From NCBI RefSeq assembly GCF_040784935.1, contig NZ_CP160680.1:6553802-6617801 (forward strand): a stretch of DNA of 64,000 bases, written 5' to 3'. This DNA comes from Lewinella sp. LCG006. GTDB lineage: Bacteria; Bacteroidota; Bacteroidia; Chitinophagales; Saprospiraceae. A program made the translations under genes and the position numbers. The notes below the pieces were generated by a model. It made no database searches, was not told the DNA's origin, and was given only the letters and a program-made list of their open reading frames with translations. Below, in pieces: positions 1 through 8,889 of the stretch (the stretch's first letter is position 1; every line of letters starts with the position of its first letter).

Positions 1-1
1 C

Positions 2-1441
2 GACGCTTTATATCATCTCTGTAAAAGTATGACTAAAAGTGAGCAACGCTATTTTCATGTATTTGCCCACAACAACACCAAGCAATCTCCCCACTATTAC
101 CTCATGTATACGGTAATCCGGGATATGGAACATTGGGAAGAGGTACTTTTTGACCGACACTTGCAAAATCAACCCTTCTACCCACAAAAAGCCGTCGTCA
201 AGCACCAGCTCTACCAAAAATTATTGGATGCTCTCCATTTGTATCACCTCGAACAGGATGAGGAGGAAAAGATCAAACGAAAGCTTCACCAAGCCTACCT
301 GCTAATTGCGAGAAACCTTCCCGCCCAAGCAGAACAGCTCCTCACCAAAGCCATCCACCAAATCAGCGAAAAAGAAATTTTCAATTGTTGGCCCGAGGCC
401 ATCCGCATAAAGCAAATGCTGCTTGAACAATCATTGCGCAAAGGCAATCAAACTAAGGCAATCGAAACCTGGCAACAACAATCGGAAACCTACAACCTGA
501 TCATCCAACAAGAACAAGCCTTGAAATGGCAAAAAATCAATGCCTATCAACGGCATTTTTATGGTCATTCCGGTGAGCCGGCTGTGCTGCATGACGATCC
601 AGTATCACCTCCTATCAGTACGATGGGACAAGCTGACTATCAGCAAATTTTAGCACTACAGGCATTTCAGGAACAACGTTCCGCAGCGGCTTATGAACAC
701 AACCTGCTACAGCTCAACCTACTGGAGAGCTGCCTCAATGCTCATCGTGGTGTCCCCAATCGTTACCTATCCGTTTTTTATAACCTCTTGATTGACCAGC
801 TACAGCTAGAAGAATACGAAAAACTCTACCAGGGACTGGAAAAACTGCGATCCTTGCCAAAGCAAAAAGCTTTTCAAAAAATAAAAAACATCCAGTCGAA
901 GATCTTCACCTGGAGCTTTCAATTGGAATTGAATGCTTTCTTACAGCAGCAAGACTTTGCCAGCGGCTATTCCCTGCTGGCTTCACTAAAAAAGGGCATC
1001 CACGACTACCAAAAGGAACTGGGTACTCCCGCCCGTGCCAGCTTGATGCACCTGGGAGGGCTTTTTGCTTTTCATTATGGTGATTATGCCTTGGCCCTTG
1101 ATTTTCTAACACCACTTTACCAACAAAGACCCGATCTCAAACAGCCCATTTATCGTTATGCTCACTTGCTCTACTTGTTGGCGCATTACGAAACTGGTCA
1201 TTGGGAATGGTTGGAAAACACTTTGGTCAACAGTAAACGCCAATTCAGACAGGCGGGCATTCGCTCAGACAATATGGATATTTGGCTACTTGACTTGCTC
1301 AAATCGCTGATACAAATTCAGCCGAGAAAGGATATTGGAAGTCAACACAACAGTATTTTCCAAAAGTATGACCCAAGCACTCCCCTTGAAAAATTTCTGC
1401 AACTCAAATTTTGGTTGACAAAAAAAGAAAAAGGGCAATAG
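2..1441 (+). CDS. TPR-like helical repeat protein, 5' end outside the window
   Basis: The frame is open from the first bases of the window. The residues before the first ATG (position 29) read LYHLCKS and run into MTKSEQRYFHVFA. This resembles the N-terminal signature L..L..SLT.SEKRYFK.FA that I associate with a Bacteroidota family of large helical-repeat proteins, so the true start is probably upstream of base 1. The rest (about 470 residues) is almost wholly alpha-helical, rich in Gln, Leu and Tyr, with TPR-like spacing and no signal peptide or membrane segment visible. Function is unknown and it is presumably cytoplasmic. It is followed by a 139-bp gap before the gamma-glutamyltransferase, and nothing ties the two genes together. 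Confidence 0.7.
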   Translation, partial: DALYHLCKSMTKSEQRYFHVFAHNNTKQSPHYYLMYTVIRDMEHWEEVLFDRHLQNQPFYPQKAVVKHQLYQKLLDALHLYHLEQDEEEKIKRKLHQAYLLIARNLPAQAEQLLTKAIHQISEKEIFNCWPEAIRIKQMLLEQSLRKGNQTKAIETWQQQSETYNLIIQQEQALKWQKINAYQRHFYGHSGEPAVLHDDPVSPPISTMGQADYQQILALQAFQEQRSAAAYEHNLLQLNLLESCLNAHRGVPNRYLSVFYNLLIDQLQLEEYEKLYQGLEKLRSLPKQKAFQKIKNIQSKIFTWSFQLELNAFLQQQDFASGYSLLASLKKGIHDYQKELGTPARASLMHLGGLFAFHYGDYALALDFLTPLYQQRPDLKQPIYRYAHLLYLLAHYETGHWEWLENTLVNSKRQFRQAGIRSDNMDIWLLDLLKSLIQIQPRKDIGSQHNSIFQKYDPSTPLEKFLQLKFWLTKKEKGQ

Positions 1442-1580
1442 ATTACGAATGTTAATGGTCCCCACCGTCAACCCCTACCTATTGCCCGTGCTATGGAAGT
1501 AAGCATTGAATGATTATCTTACTCCCTTAAATGTTATCCCAAATTTTGCTTTCCTTCCTCCCAGGAGAAAATCTAGCTAT

Positions 1581-3314
1581 ATGAGTATTCAACCAAGAAC
1601 CATACCAACTTTTTCCTCAAGCCTGTTTTTAGCACTGGCTATCAGCCTTCTATTGGCAGCATGTAAGACAGCACCCACCCATGACTATGTAGCGGAAAAA
1701 CGGGGTGAGTTTTCCCATGCCGCGGTGGTAAGTGGCCATCCTCTGGCCTCGCAGGTAGGTACTACGATTTTAGAAAAAGGAGGTAATGCAGTGGATGCAG
1801 CGGTGGCGGTACAGTTTGCCCTGGCCGTTGTATACCCCAGGGCTGGCAACATTGGCGGAGGTGGATTTTTAGTCTACCGGAGTCATGACGGCAGCACCGA
1901 TGCCCTTGACTACCGTGAGAAAGCACCTGCTGCTGCCAACCGTGATATGTACCTTGACAGCATAAAAAATCCGATTGATGGCCTCAGCACCAAGGGACAT
2001 TTGGCGGCGGGTGTACCCGGAACAGTAGCTGGTTTGGTAGCAGCACACGAGCGTTACGGAAAGCTTAGCTGGACGGAATTGGTGCAACCGGCTATTGATT
2101 TAGCGGAGCAGGGTTTTCCCATTTCTGAAACAGAAGCCGATCGGCTGAATGGTTTTCAAGAAGAATTTATCGCCTTCAACGGCCCAGAATGTCCATTCAT
2201 CAAAGCCCAATGGCAAGCGGGAGACTTGCTCGTCCAAACGAATCTGGCAACCACCCTGAAACGGATCAAAGACCAAAAAACGGCGGGCTTCTACCAGGGA
2301 GAAACTGCTGCGCTGATTGTCAAAGAAATGGCAAGCGGCAACGGCATCATCACTACCGAAGATCTGGCCAACTATCAACCTACCTGGCGAGCAGCCATTA
2401 CGGGAAACTACGACGACTACAAGATCATCTCCATGCCACCTTCTTCAAGTGGCGGTGTAGCACTTTTGCAGATGTTGGGGATGGTAGAAAACGCGCCATT
2501 AAACGAATACGGCTTTCATAGTACAGCCGCTACCCACCTCATGGTTGAAGCAGAACGCCGGGCCTATGCTGACCGCTCGGAGTATCTGGGAGACAGCGAT
2601 TTTTATCCTGTCCCACTGGACTCCCTGATCGATGAAGTTTACCTTAACTATCGGATGAATGATTTTCAGACCGACAGTGCCAGCGTTAGCGATCAGCTCG
2701 CCGCCGGAAATTTTGTCAATAGTAAAGAGAGCTTTGAAACCACACATACCTCTATCGTTGACTCGGAAGGCAATGCCGTCTCGCTTACTACTACGCTCAA
2801 CTCCAATTTTGGTTGCAAGGTAGTGGTAGATGGTGCCGGTTTTTTCCTCAACAATGAGATGGACGATTTTAGCATCAAGCCTGGCACGCCCAATCAGTTT
2901 GGATTAGTGGGGGCAGAGGCCAATGCCATACAGCCCGGTAAGAGAATGCTCAGCTCCATGACGCCCACCATCATTGAAAAAGATGGGCAATTGTTTATGG
3001 TACTGGGAGCACCCGGTGGGTCAACCATCATTACGGCTGTTTTCCAGGTGTTTATCAACGTTGCTGAGTTTGGGATGCCCCTGGATTCTGCGGTCTGGGC
3101 ACCTCGTTTTCACCACCAGTGGTTGCCCGATCAAATTTGGGTGGAACCATCCGCTTTGAGTGAAGAAGTTAAAAACAAACTCAGTGCCATGGGCCACCAA
3201 TTCCGTGAGGTCAACCGAATGGCCGTGATCAAAGCCATCCAGCGATTGCCCGATGGCAGCTACCTGGCCGTAGGTGACCCTCGCAATCCTGATGATGATG
3301 TGAGTGGGTATTGA
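1581..3314 (+). CDS. ggt: Gamma-glutamyltransferase, lipoprotein form
   Basis: Cleaves gamma-glutamyl bonds of glutathione and related peptides, or transfers the glutamyl group, in the periplasm. I start it at the ATG at 1581 rather than 1506. AGGAGA lies at 1563-1568, and the shorter form begins with a proper lipoprotein signal ending LLLAAC (Cys about residue 28). The 577-residue length is normal for the family. The autoprocessing site is visible as TTHTSIVD: the first Thr (codon 2739-2741, residue 387) should become the N-terminus of the small subunit and the nucleophile. NNEMDDFS and the GAPGG segment downstream are also family features. It stands alone. A pair of hairpin repeats follows the stop codon and may end transcription. 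The family is certain; the physiological substrate is not. Confidence 0.93.
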   Translation: MSIQPRTIPTFSSSLFLALAISLLLAACKTAPTHDYVAEKRGEFSHAAVVSGHPLASQVGTTILEKGGNAVDAAVAVQFALAVVYPRAGNIGGGGFLVYRSHDGSTDALDYREKAPAAANRDMYLDSIKNPIDGLSTKGHLAAGVPGTVAGLVAAHERYGKLSWTELVQPAIDLAEQGFPISETEADRLNGFQEEFIAFNGPECPFIKAQWQAGDLLVQTNLATTLKRIKDQKTAGFYQGETAALIVKEMASGNGIITTEDLANYQPTWRAAITGNYDDYKIISMPPSSSGGVALLQMLGMVENAPLNEYGFHSTAATHLMVEAERRAYADRSEYLGDSDFYPVPLDSLIDEVYLNYRMNDFQTDSASVSDQLAAGNFVNSKESFETTHTSIVDSEGNAVSLTTTLNSNFGCKVVVDGAGFFLNNEMDDFSIKPGTPNQFGLVGAEANAIQPGKRMLSSMTPTIIEKDGQLFMVLGAPGGSTIITAVFQVFINVAEFGMPLDSAVWAPRFHHQWLPDQIWVEPSALSEEVKNKLSAMGHQFREVNRMAVIKAIQRLPDGSYLAVGDPRNPDDDVSGY

Positions 3315-3393
3315 AATATTGTGATACTAGGGTGATAAAAAGGTAATTTGCCTCTGCTTCAAGCTCACGGTACTAGGTACTTGGATTTAAAAG

Positions 3394-3463
3394 TCTTCGG
3401 GTATAAAACCCGACGCAAATGAGGCTATCATGGGCCTTAGTCGTCGGGTATCAAACCCGACGC
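3394..3463. repeat. Two direct copies of a small hairpin (REP-like)
   Basis: TCGGGTATAAAACCCGACGC (3397-3416) and TCGGGTATCAAACCCGACGC (3444-3463) differ at one base. Each folds into a TCGGGT/ACCCGA stem-loop. The second copy is extended by flanking CCTTAG/CTAAGG, giving a stem of about 14 bp with one bulge. They sit between the 3' ends of the convergent ggt and permease genes, so they could work as a bidirectional terminator although no T-run follows. They could also be members of a dispersed REP-like family. Confidence 0.7.
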
Positions 3464-3483
3464 TAAGGAGACTTAGCGAACAC

Positions 3484-4887
3484 CTATACACTCCCCTTCT
3501 TTTGCATTATTTTACTTAAGATCAAAAATAGCGCACCACACGTCAGCCAGGCCGGCAAAGTGAGGAACGACAAAAAGACTCCTTGGGTAACAGACAAGCC
3601 ATAAAAAACAACGAAGCTGATTCCCCAAGCCAGCAGCACCGCCAGATTGAAATTGGAGCCAGAGTTTAGTGCATAATTTTTGACAATCCCAGCTCTTTCC
3701 GCAAAGAAGTGCTCAAAGACAATAATTGCTCCTACCGGTGCTAAAATAAATCCGTATACGGCTACAAAGTCTAGCAGCTTCATTGCAAAAGCCGGGAACA
3801 AACCAGCAATGGTCGCAATTCCACCGGCCAGCATGGTCACCCAAAAAGTGGAAGCTTTTGGAATAATGGCTTGAAAAGCAAGTCCTGCGCGATAGATTGT
3901 TGGATTGGCGGTGGTCCAGCCCGCAATGACGACTGCGATGATACCGAAGACACCGATAGCATTGTATGCCAGCGGCCCAGGAGCTACCGACGGAGCTTCT
4001 CCGTTGGCCATGATTGCCAATGCTTCTGGTGATTGTAAGTAGACAGCATACAATAAAGCTGCGGCAATCCAGGCCATGTAGTGACCTACGTACATCCCAG
4101 CCGCTGTCGTCCAGCCCGCTTTGGCATTTTTTGCGTAACGAAACACCGTAAGGTCAGACATCCCTATATGCATGGCTGCGTTACAAAACCAAGACCAAAT
4201 AACTACGTGCCAAAAAGTGTACTTCAGTTGGCCTGGAAAGGGATCACCACCATCCCCCCAGATGGCCCAGAATTCAGAAAAACTGGAAACCCCAAGCTGT
4301 CTCAGTGCCACAACACCAGCTACCAGAAAAGCCAACACAATAAAAGGAGACATCCAGTTGGCTGCTTTCACGACTGAATTATAGCCACGTGCTGCGATAA
4401 GAGAAATCACGATGCCAATGGCAATAACGATGATGATCCAGGTAGGACCGTTTGGCATCGTATCGGTGAGTTTCGGCATTTCCATATCAAAAGGAATCCC
4501 TACGGCCGTAGCTGACACCGTGATCATTGCCCCAGCCAGGAAACAAAAAAGAATACCATTGGCCAGGTTGTAAAAAGTAACCAGGTTTTTACCGCAGATT
4601 CGCTCCAACTGATAATAAAGGGTCAGACGATTTTTTACCGCAACTTCGGCCGTTAGAAATCGCCAGGAGAGAACCGCTAGAAAATTGCCAAGCAGGAGTC
4701 CTATGATCAGGTCAAAAGCACTAACTCCCGCCGTTAGGAAGAGAGGACCGATGACAAATTCCGTGCCGGCCGCGTGTTCGCCAGCGTACATTCCTAAAAA
4801 ACCTTTCCAACTTTTCAATTTGGAATCTGGTACTGGCTGGCGTTCGTATTCTTCGGTAGTTACAACAGATGCTTTATCGTTGGTCAT
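3484..4887 (-). CDS. NCS1-type (cytosine permease-like) transporter
   Basis: A 467-residue inner-membrane protein with about twelve hydrophobic segments and a short polar N-terminus. The C-terminal half contains AGWTTANPTIYRAGLAFQ and a later YGFILAPVGAIIVFEHF segment, which align with the CodB pattern (W-T-T-N-D-N-A-L-Y-A-S-G-L, then PPVGG-II-DY). That places it in the nucleobase:cation symporter-1 superfamily. It lies 83 bp downstream of the lldD-like gene at the end of the rhamnose operon, which contains no other carrier. The real cargo may therefore be L-rhamnose, a rhamnose-derived compound or L-lactate (inference). Family membership is well supported; the substrate is open. Confidence 0.85.
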   Translation of the reverse strand: MTNDKASVVTTEEYERQPVPDSKLKSWKGFLGMYAGEHAAGTEFVIGPLFLTAGVSAFDLIIGLLLGNFLAVLSWRFLTAEVAVKNRLTLYYQLERICGKNLVTFYNLANGILFCFLAGAMITVSATAVGIPFDMEMPKLTDTMPNGPTWIIIVIAIGIVISLIAARGYNSVVKAANWMSPFIVLAFLVAGVVALRQLGVSSFSEFWAIWGDGGDPFPGQLKYTFWHVVIWSWFCNAAMHIGMSDLTVFRYAKNAKAGWTTAAGMYVGHYMAWIAAALLYAVYLQSPEALAIMANGEAPSVAPGPLAYNAIGVFGIIAVVIAGWTTANPTIYRAGLAFQAIIPKASTFWVTMLAGGIATIAGLFPAFAMKLLDFVAVYGFILAPVGAIIVFEHFFAERAGIVKNYALNSGSNFNLAVLLAWGISFVVFYGLSVTQGVFLSFLTLPAWLTCGALFLILSKIMQKKGSV

Positions 4888-4970
4888 GTTTTGCTGATTT
4901 AATACTTAACAAAATAGCGTACCGCATTTAAGCACACGCTTGATATCAAAAAAGTGCTATAGGTAGCTAT

Positions 4971-6128
4971 TTAGCTGGTCTTGACGATAAGATGATTAGG
5001 CAAATCTTCCACTCGCTCGCAGCACACCTGCTCCATTACTTGCTGAAGTTGTTTCTTTAGTAGTGACATGGTGTGATGCCCCCCTTCTTTGCCCAATGCC
5101 GCCACCCCATACATAAAGGAACGCCCCAGGAAGGTAAACTTTGCCCCGGAGGCAAGCGCATTGGCAATGTCCGGCCCTGTACGAATACCGCTGTCCATCA
5201 TGACCGTAATTTGATCTCCAAATCGTTCGGCAATATTAGCAGTAGGCTTGATGGTAGACTCGCCTACATCAAGCTGGCGGCCACCGTGATTGGAAACAAT
5301 AATTCCGTCAAGCCCTAGTTGGATGGCTTTCTCGGCGTCTTCCTCACTGGCAATGCCTTTGATCACCAGTTTGCCTTTCCATTTATCCCGGAGTGTTTTT
5401 ACTTTTTCTTCGTTCAGCCTCCCCGTAAAGGTTTTATTCATAAACAACCCCAGGTGCCGCAGATTCATCCCGCCCGGAATGTAGGGTTCTAAGGTCTTAA
5501 ATTTCGGCTGCCCTGCCAGGAGCGTTTGAATAGCCCAGTTAGGGTTACTCATGATCTGGATCATATTGCGTAAAGTCATCCGGGGTGGAATCGCTAGTCC
5601 ATTGCGAATCTCCTTGGAGCGGTAACCAAAAGAAGGTACGTCGGAAAGAATAACGAGTACTTGATATTCTGCTGCTTCGGCCCGGCGAAGCAGGTCATCG
5701 CGCAACTCATCTTCCGTGGGGTGATACAGCTGAAACCAGGCATTGCCTTCCGTGATTTCTGCGATGGTTTCCAAATCTGCCGTACCCACTGTGCTCAAGA
5801 TATAGGGGATGTTGTGTTCAAAAGCTGCCTTGGCTAGAATTTCCGAGGCTCTCGGCCACATCAAGCCTTGCAGGCCAATAGGAGCCACCCCGAAAGGGGC
5901 AGCGTAGGTCTTCCCAAAAAGCTCCGTTTGCATGGATATCTGACCGTAATCCCTCAGGTAGTAAGGTTTGAGTTGCACCTCGCGAATTTCTTCCGTATTG
6001 CGGCGGAGGTTTACTTCCGAGTTGCAGCCGCCATCAAGATAATCAAAGGCAAAGCCAGGTATTCGCTGCTTTGCGCGTTCCCTGAGGTAAGCAATATCAG
6101 GGTATTTTGGGTTGATTTTAAGTTCCAT
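4971..6128 (-). CDS. lldD: FMN-dependent L-lactate dehydrogenase / alpha-hydroxy-acid oxidase
   Basis: Oxidises an L-2-hydroxy acid, most likely L-lactate, to the 2-keto acid using FMN. The family signature SNHGGRQLD is present, with the catalytic His at residue 281, and the later MDSGIRTGPDIANALASGA segment fits the FMN-phosphate site. I start at the ATG at 6128 (MELKINPKYPDIAY). A start at 6173 would run 38 bases into the end of rhaB and add residues foreign to the family. The 385-residue length is normal. It begins 7 bp after rhaB, which places it in the rhamnose operon, where lactate formed from lactaldehyde would be turned into pyruvate. Lactate is the best substrate guess; other hydroxy acids are possible. 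Confidence 0.88.
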   Translation of the reverse strand: MELKINPKYPDIAYLRERAKQRIPGFAFDYLDGGCNSEVNLRRNTEEIREVQLKPYYLRDYGQISMQTELFGKTYAAPFGVAPIGLQGLMWPRASEILAKAAFEHNIPYILSTVGTADLETIAEITEGNAWFQLYHPTEDELRDDLLRRAEAAEYQVLVILSDVPSFGYRSKEIRNGLAIPPRMTLRNMIQIMSNPNWAIQTLLAGQPKFKTLEPYIPGGMNLRHLGLFMNKTFTGRLNEEKVKTLRDKWKGKLVIKGIASEEDAEKAIQLGLDGIIVSNHGGRQLDVGESTIKPTANIAERFGDQITVMMDSGIRTGPDIANALASGAKFTFLGRSFMYGVAALGKEGGHHTMSLLKKQLQQVMEQVCCERVEDLPNHLIVKTS

Positions 6129-6135
6129 AAATAGC

Positions 6136-7509
6136 TTATTTCGACAGCTGAATAATCGGCTTTTTGAGGGCAAAATTCTTTTTCAAAAACTTCTTCTCCA
6201 CCTTCGCCCCTGAGATCACCATGGCAGCACCTAATGCAGATCCCAATGGAGAACGGGTCGTTCGCAATTTCATCTCCGGATAGTGAAGACCTATCATTTT
6301 CACAAACAGTTGATTGTCCGCAAAGCCTCCGTCAATAAATAGCTTATTGACGTTCGTATCACCCAAGGCCCGGTCCACTGCCTGAATTTGTAGTGCCACC
6401 AGCTCAATCATCAAGCGGTGATAGGCTGCGGCAAAAGACGAAAAATAATCATATTTTGTGACGGTAGCCTGCGCATATTCCGCTGGCAATGATTCCCATT
6501 TAAAGAAAGATTGATCTTCTTTCTTCCAATGATCGAATAAATCAGGTTGAAAGACTACTTCTTTGTGGGCATCCTCTTCGGTACCAAAATGTTGTTGCAA
6601 TTTCTTGATCTGTACTTTATACTCGTTCCCGAGAAATAAGCGTGCGGCCCTGACCGGTTTCCCGGAAACTTGCATGAAGTTGAGGCAATCATGTGCTAGA
6701 TCATCCCTAGTGAGCAGTGCGTCATTGAACGGATTAAGACTGATGCTCCAGGTTCCTGTAGAGATCAAGAGAAAAGGTTTCTTTTCTGCCCGGATGTAAG
6801 GCAACAAAGCAGCAGAGCTGTCGTGAATGCCTACTCCAACCTTTATTTGACGACCTTGATAAGGCTTATTGATACTTGTGTGGGTCGCCACTAAGGGAGG
6901 TAATATATGGTCAATTCCTTCCGCGTATACCCAATCATGATAATCGTTTTTAGCAAAATCCCAGAGACCGGTATGACAGCCAATGCTGGTATATTCACTG
7001 ACCGGAATCCCTGTAAACAAAAAGCTTACGTATTGTGGCAGGTGCATGGACCAGCGAATCTTTTGAAAGACTTCCGGCTGGGTGTACTTCAACCAATACA
7101 GCTGTAAACCGGAATTCAGCATTCCCAATTTTGGCGAGGCCGTTGCCAAAGCAAAAGCCGTTTCATCGCCGTATTTTTCGTAAAAAGAAAGCAGTACTTC
7201 CGATGGAATCGGCTTGAGGTAATTGTACAAAGGCGTCAGTGGGTTTCCTTTGTGATCAACGTGGACGAAACTTGCACCATAGGTGGAAAAATTAACGGCT
7301 TCGATCTCGTAATCTTTCTTCGCCAGAAGCTCCGAAAAAGTAGCTTGCAGCCACTCTTGGATGGCCAAAAGATCATCACAAGGAAAACCGTCTTCATCAA
7401 CAGTCTCGTTAAATCGACTGTACGTCTTGGCAAGCTCCTTGAAGCTCTTATCAAAAAGGAAGCATTTTTTATTGGTCTTACCGATATCGAAAACAAGGGT
7501 TGTTTTCAT
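6136..7509 (-). CDS. rhaB: L-rhamnulokinase (FGGY family)
   Basis: Phosphorylates L-rhamnulose to L-rhamnulose-1-phosphate with ATP in the cytoplasm. The N-terminal FDIGKTNKKCFLFD is the ATP phosphate loop of FGGY kinases. The C-terminal FIDGGFADNQLFVKM and SPLGSALGAA segments are the second nucleotide-binding motifs. At 457 residues it is a little shorter than the enterobacterial enzyme. Its ATG overlaps the stop codon of rhaI by one base (TAATG), which points to translational coupling. The assignment to rhamnulose rests mainly on its position between rhaI and the LldD and RhaEW genes; FGGY motifs alone do not fix the sugar. Confidence 0.88.
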   Translation of the reverse strand: MKTTLVFDIGKTNKKCFLFDKSFKELAKTYSRFNETVDEDGFPCDDLLAIQEWLQATFSELLAKKDYEIEAVNFSTYGASFVHVDHKGNPLTPLYNYLKPIPSEVLLSFYEKYGDETAFALATASPKLGMLNSGLQLYWLKYTQPEVFQKIRWSMHLPQYVSFLFTGIPVSEYTSIGCHTGLWDFAKNDYHDWVYAEGIDHILPPLVATHTSINKPYQGRQIKVGVGIHDSSAALLPYIRAEKKPFLLISTGTWSISLNPFNDALLTRDDLAHDCLNFMQVSGKPVRAARLFLGNEYKVQIKKLQQHFGTEEDAHKEVVFQPDLFDHWKKEDQSFFKWESLPAEYAQATVTKYDYFSSFAAAYHRLMIELVALQIQAVDRALGDTNVNKLFIDGGFADNQLFVKMIGLHYPEMKLRTTRSPLGSALGAAMVISGAKVEKKFLKKNFALKKPIIQLSK

Positions 7510-8792
7510 TACAATCCAGTTGCGGTCACGTGAAGCCCTCGTTGCTTAATCAATTGCTGACGAACCTGCAACTGGCGATAAGCCGCTAAGGGTTCGATAG
7601 CGCCACCGGCCCGCAATCTTGCTTCTGCGACGAGCGAACGAACATCGGTCCGAAAAGCTGATTGCAGTAGCTCCTGGCAACGACTTACATCGTTGTCTTG
7701 TCTTGCAGCCTCCAAAGCCTTGTGGTCAACGAGCAGGGCTTGTGCGTAGGCAACCTGTATGGCTTCCAGGCTCTGTATCAGATCCTCAAGCGGATCTTTA
7801 AGGTTGTGACTGGCATCAATCATCCAGGCCAATGGAGGATTTCCAGCCTCGTTGTTGTCCATTCCGTACACCAACTCATTAAAAATAAGAAAGAGCTGGT
7901 AAGGCTTAATGCTGCCACAAGTCAGGTCATCATCACCATACTTGCTATCATTAAAATGGAAGCCACCGAGCTTGCCTTTCATCATCAGGATTGCAACGAT
8001 CTGTTCAATATTGGTGTTCGGGAGATGATGGCCAAGATCAACCAAGGTATAAGCGTTCTTTCCGCAACTTTCGGCCAACATCAGCGACGTTCCCCAATCA
8101 GGGATGACCATCGAGTAAAAATTAGGCTCGTAGGGTTTGTATTCAATCAGGAGTTGCCAATCAGCTGGCATCCCGCGATAAATTTGCTGTAAGGAATCCT
8201 GCGTATTTTGAAATGCTTTACGAAAATTGTGTTGCCCTGGAAAGGAGGTACCGTCGGCCAACCAAACGGTAATCGATTTTGAGCCGAGTGCTTCTCCGTA
8301 GCGAATTACCTCGTGATTATGAGCAACCGCTTGGTCACGAACCGCTGGGTCGGCATGACAAAGAGAGCCAAACTTATAGCTGTGCGCCTGCCCAGGTTGA
8401 TCCTGAAAAGTATTGGAATTAACGGCGTCAAACACAATACCGTGTGCTGCAGCTCTTTCTTTAATGGCGGTAGGATCTTCCGGAATATCCCACGGGATGT
8501 GGAGGGAGATAGCCCCTGCCGTTTTTGTCAGCTGGTGAAGAATGCCTACATCGTCTATTTTTTCTTCCAATCGGCTAGGTTCTCCACCCGTAGAAAAGCG
8601 GCCAAAGCGGGTACCACCGGCCCCTAATGCCCAACTGGGTATAGCTACCTGAAAAGCCTGTAACTGTTCAACAACTTTATCAGGATTTTTCCCTTCACGG
8701 GAAATACGATCCTGTACATAAGCCAGATCACGGTTGTGCACAGACTGCTGCTTTTGATTTAAATCCGTTAAATGTTCGTTCCTGATCTGCAT
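7509..8792 (-). CDS. rhaI: L-rhamnose isomerase, RhaI type
   Basis: Converts L-rhamnose to L-rhamnulose. This is the TIM-barrel, metal-dependent isomerase type known from Pseudomonas stutzeri, not the E. coli RhaA type. Shared blocks include VPSW.LG.GGTRF.RF, SLHIPWD, DAVNSNTF, VDLGHH.PNTNIE and FHFNDSKYGDDDL, which carry the metal ligands and active-site Asp and His residues. The start is the ATG at 8792 (MQIRNEHLTDLN), which matches the usual N-terminus and gives 427 residues. The longer frame would need a TTG at 8843. No strong Shine-Dalgarno is visible, which is usual in this phylum. It is the second gene of the operon, 97 bp after rhaEW. Confidence 0.94.
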   Translation of the reverse strand: MQIRNEHLTDLNQKQQSVHNRDLAYVQDRISREGKNPDKVVEQLQAFQVAIPSWALGAGGTRFGRFSTGGEPSRLEEKIDDVGILHQLTKTAGAISLHIPWDIPEDPTAIKERAAAHGIVFDAVNSNTFQDQPGQAHSYKFGSLCHADPAVRDQAVAHNHEVIRYGEALGSKSITVWLADGTSFPGQHNFRKAFQNTQDSLQQIYRGMPADWQLLIEYKPYEPNFYSMVIPDWGTSLMLAESCGKNAYTLVDLGHHLPNTNIEQIVAILMMKGKLGGFHFNDSKYGDDDLTCGSIKPYQLFLIFNELVYGMDNNEAGNPPLAWMIDASHNLKDPLEDLIQSLEAIQVAYAQALLVDHKALEAARQDNDVSRCQELLQSAFRTDVRSLVAEARLRAGGAIEPLAAYRQLQVRQQLIKQRGLHVTATGL

Positions 8793-8889
8793 GGATAGGG
8801 AGTTGTAAAAAGTCCCTGATTGGTAAAGATCAACCAGGGCCAACTTAGTGTATGAAGCTTGATTCTACTGCGGGCGGACGGAGGATAGG

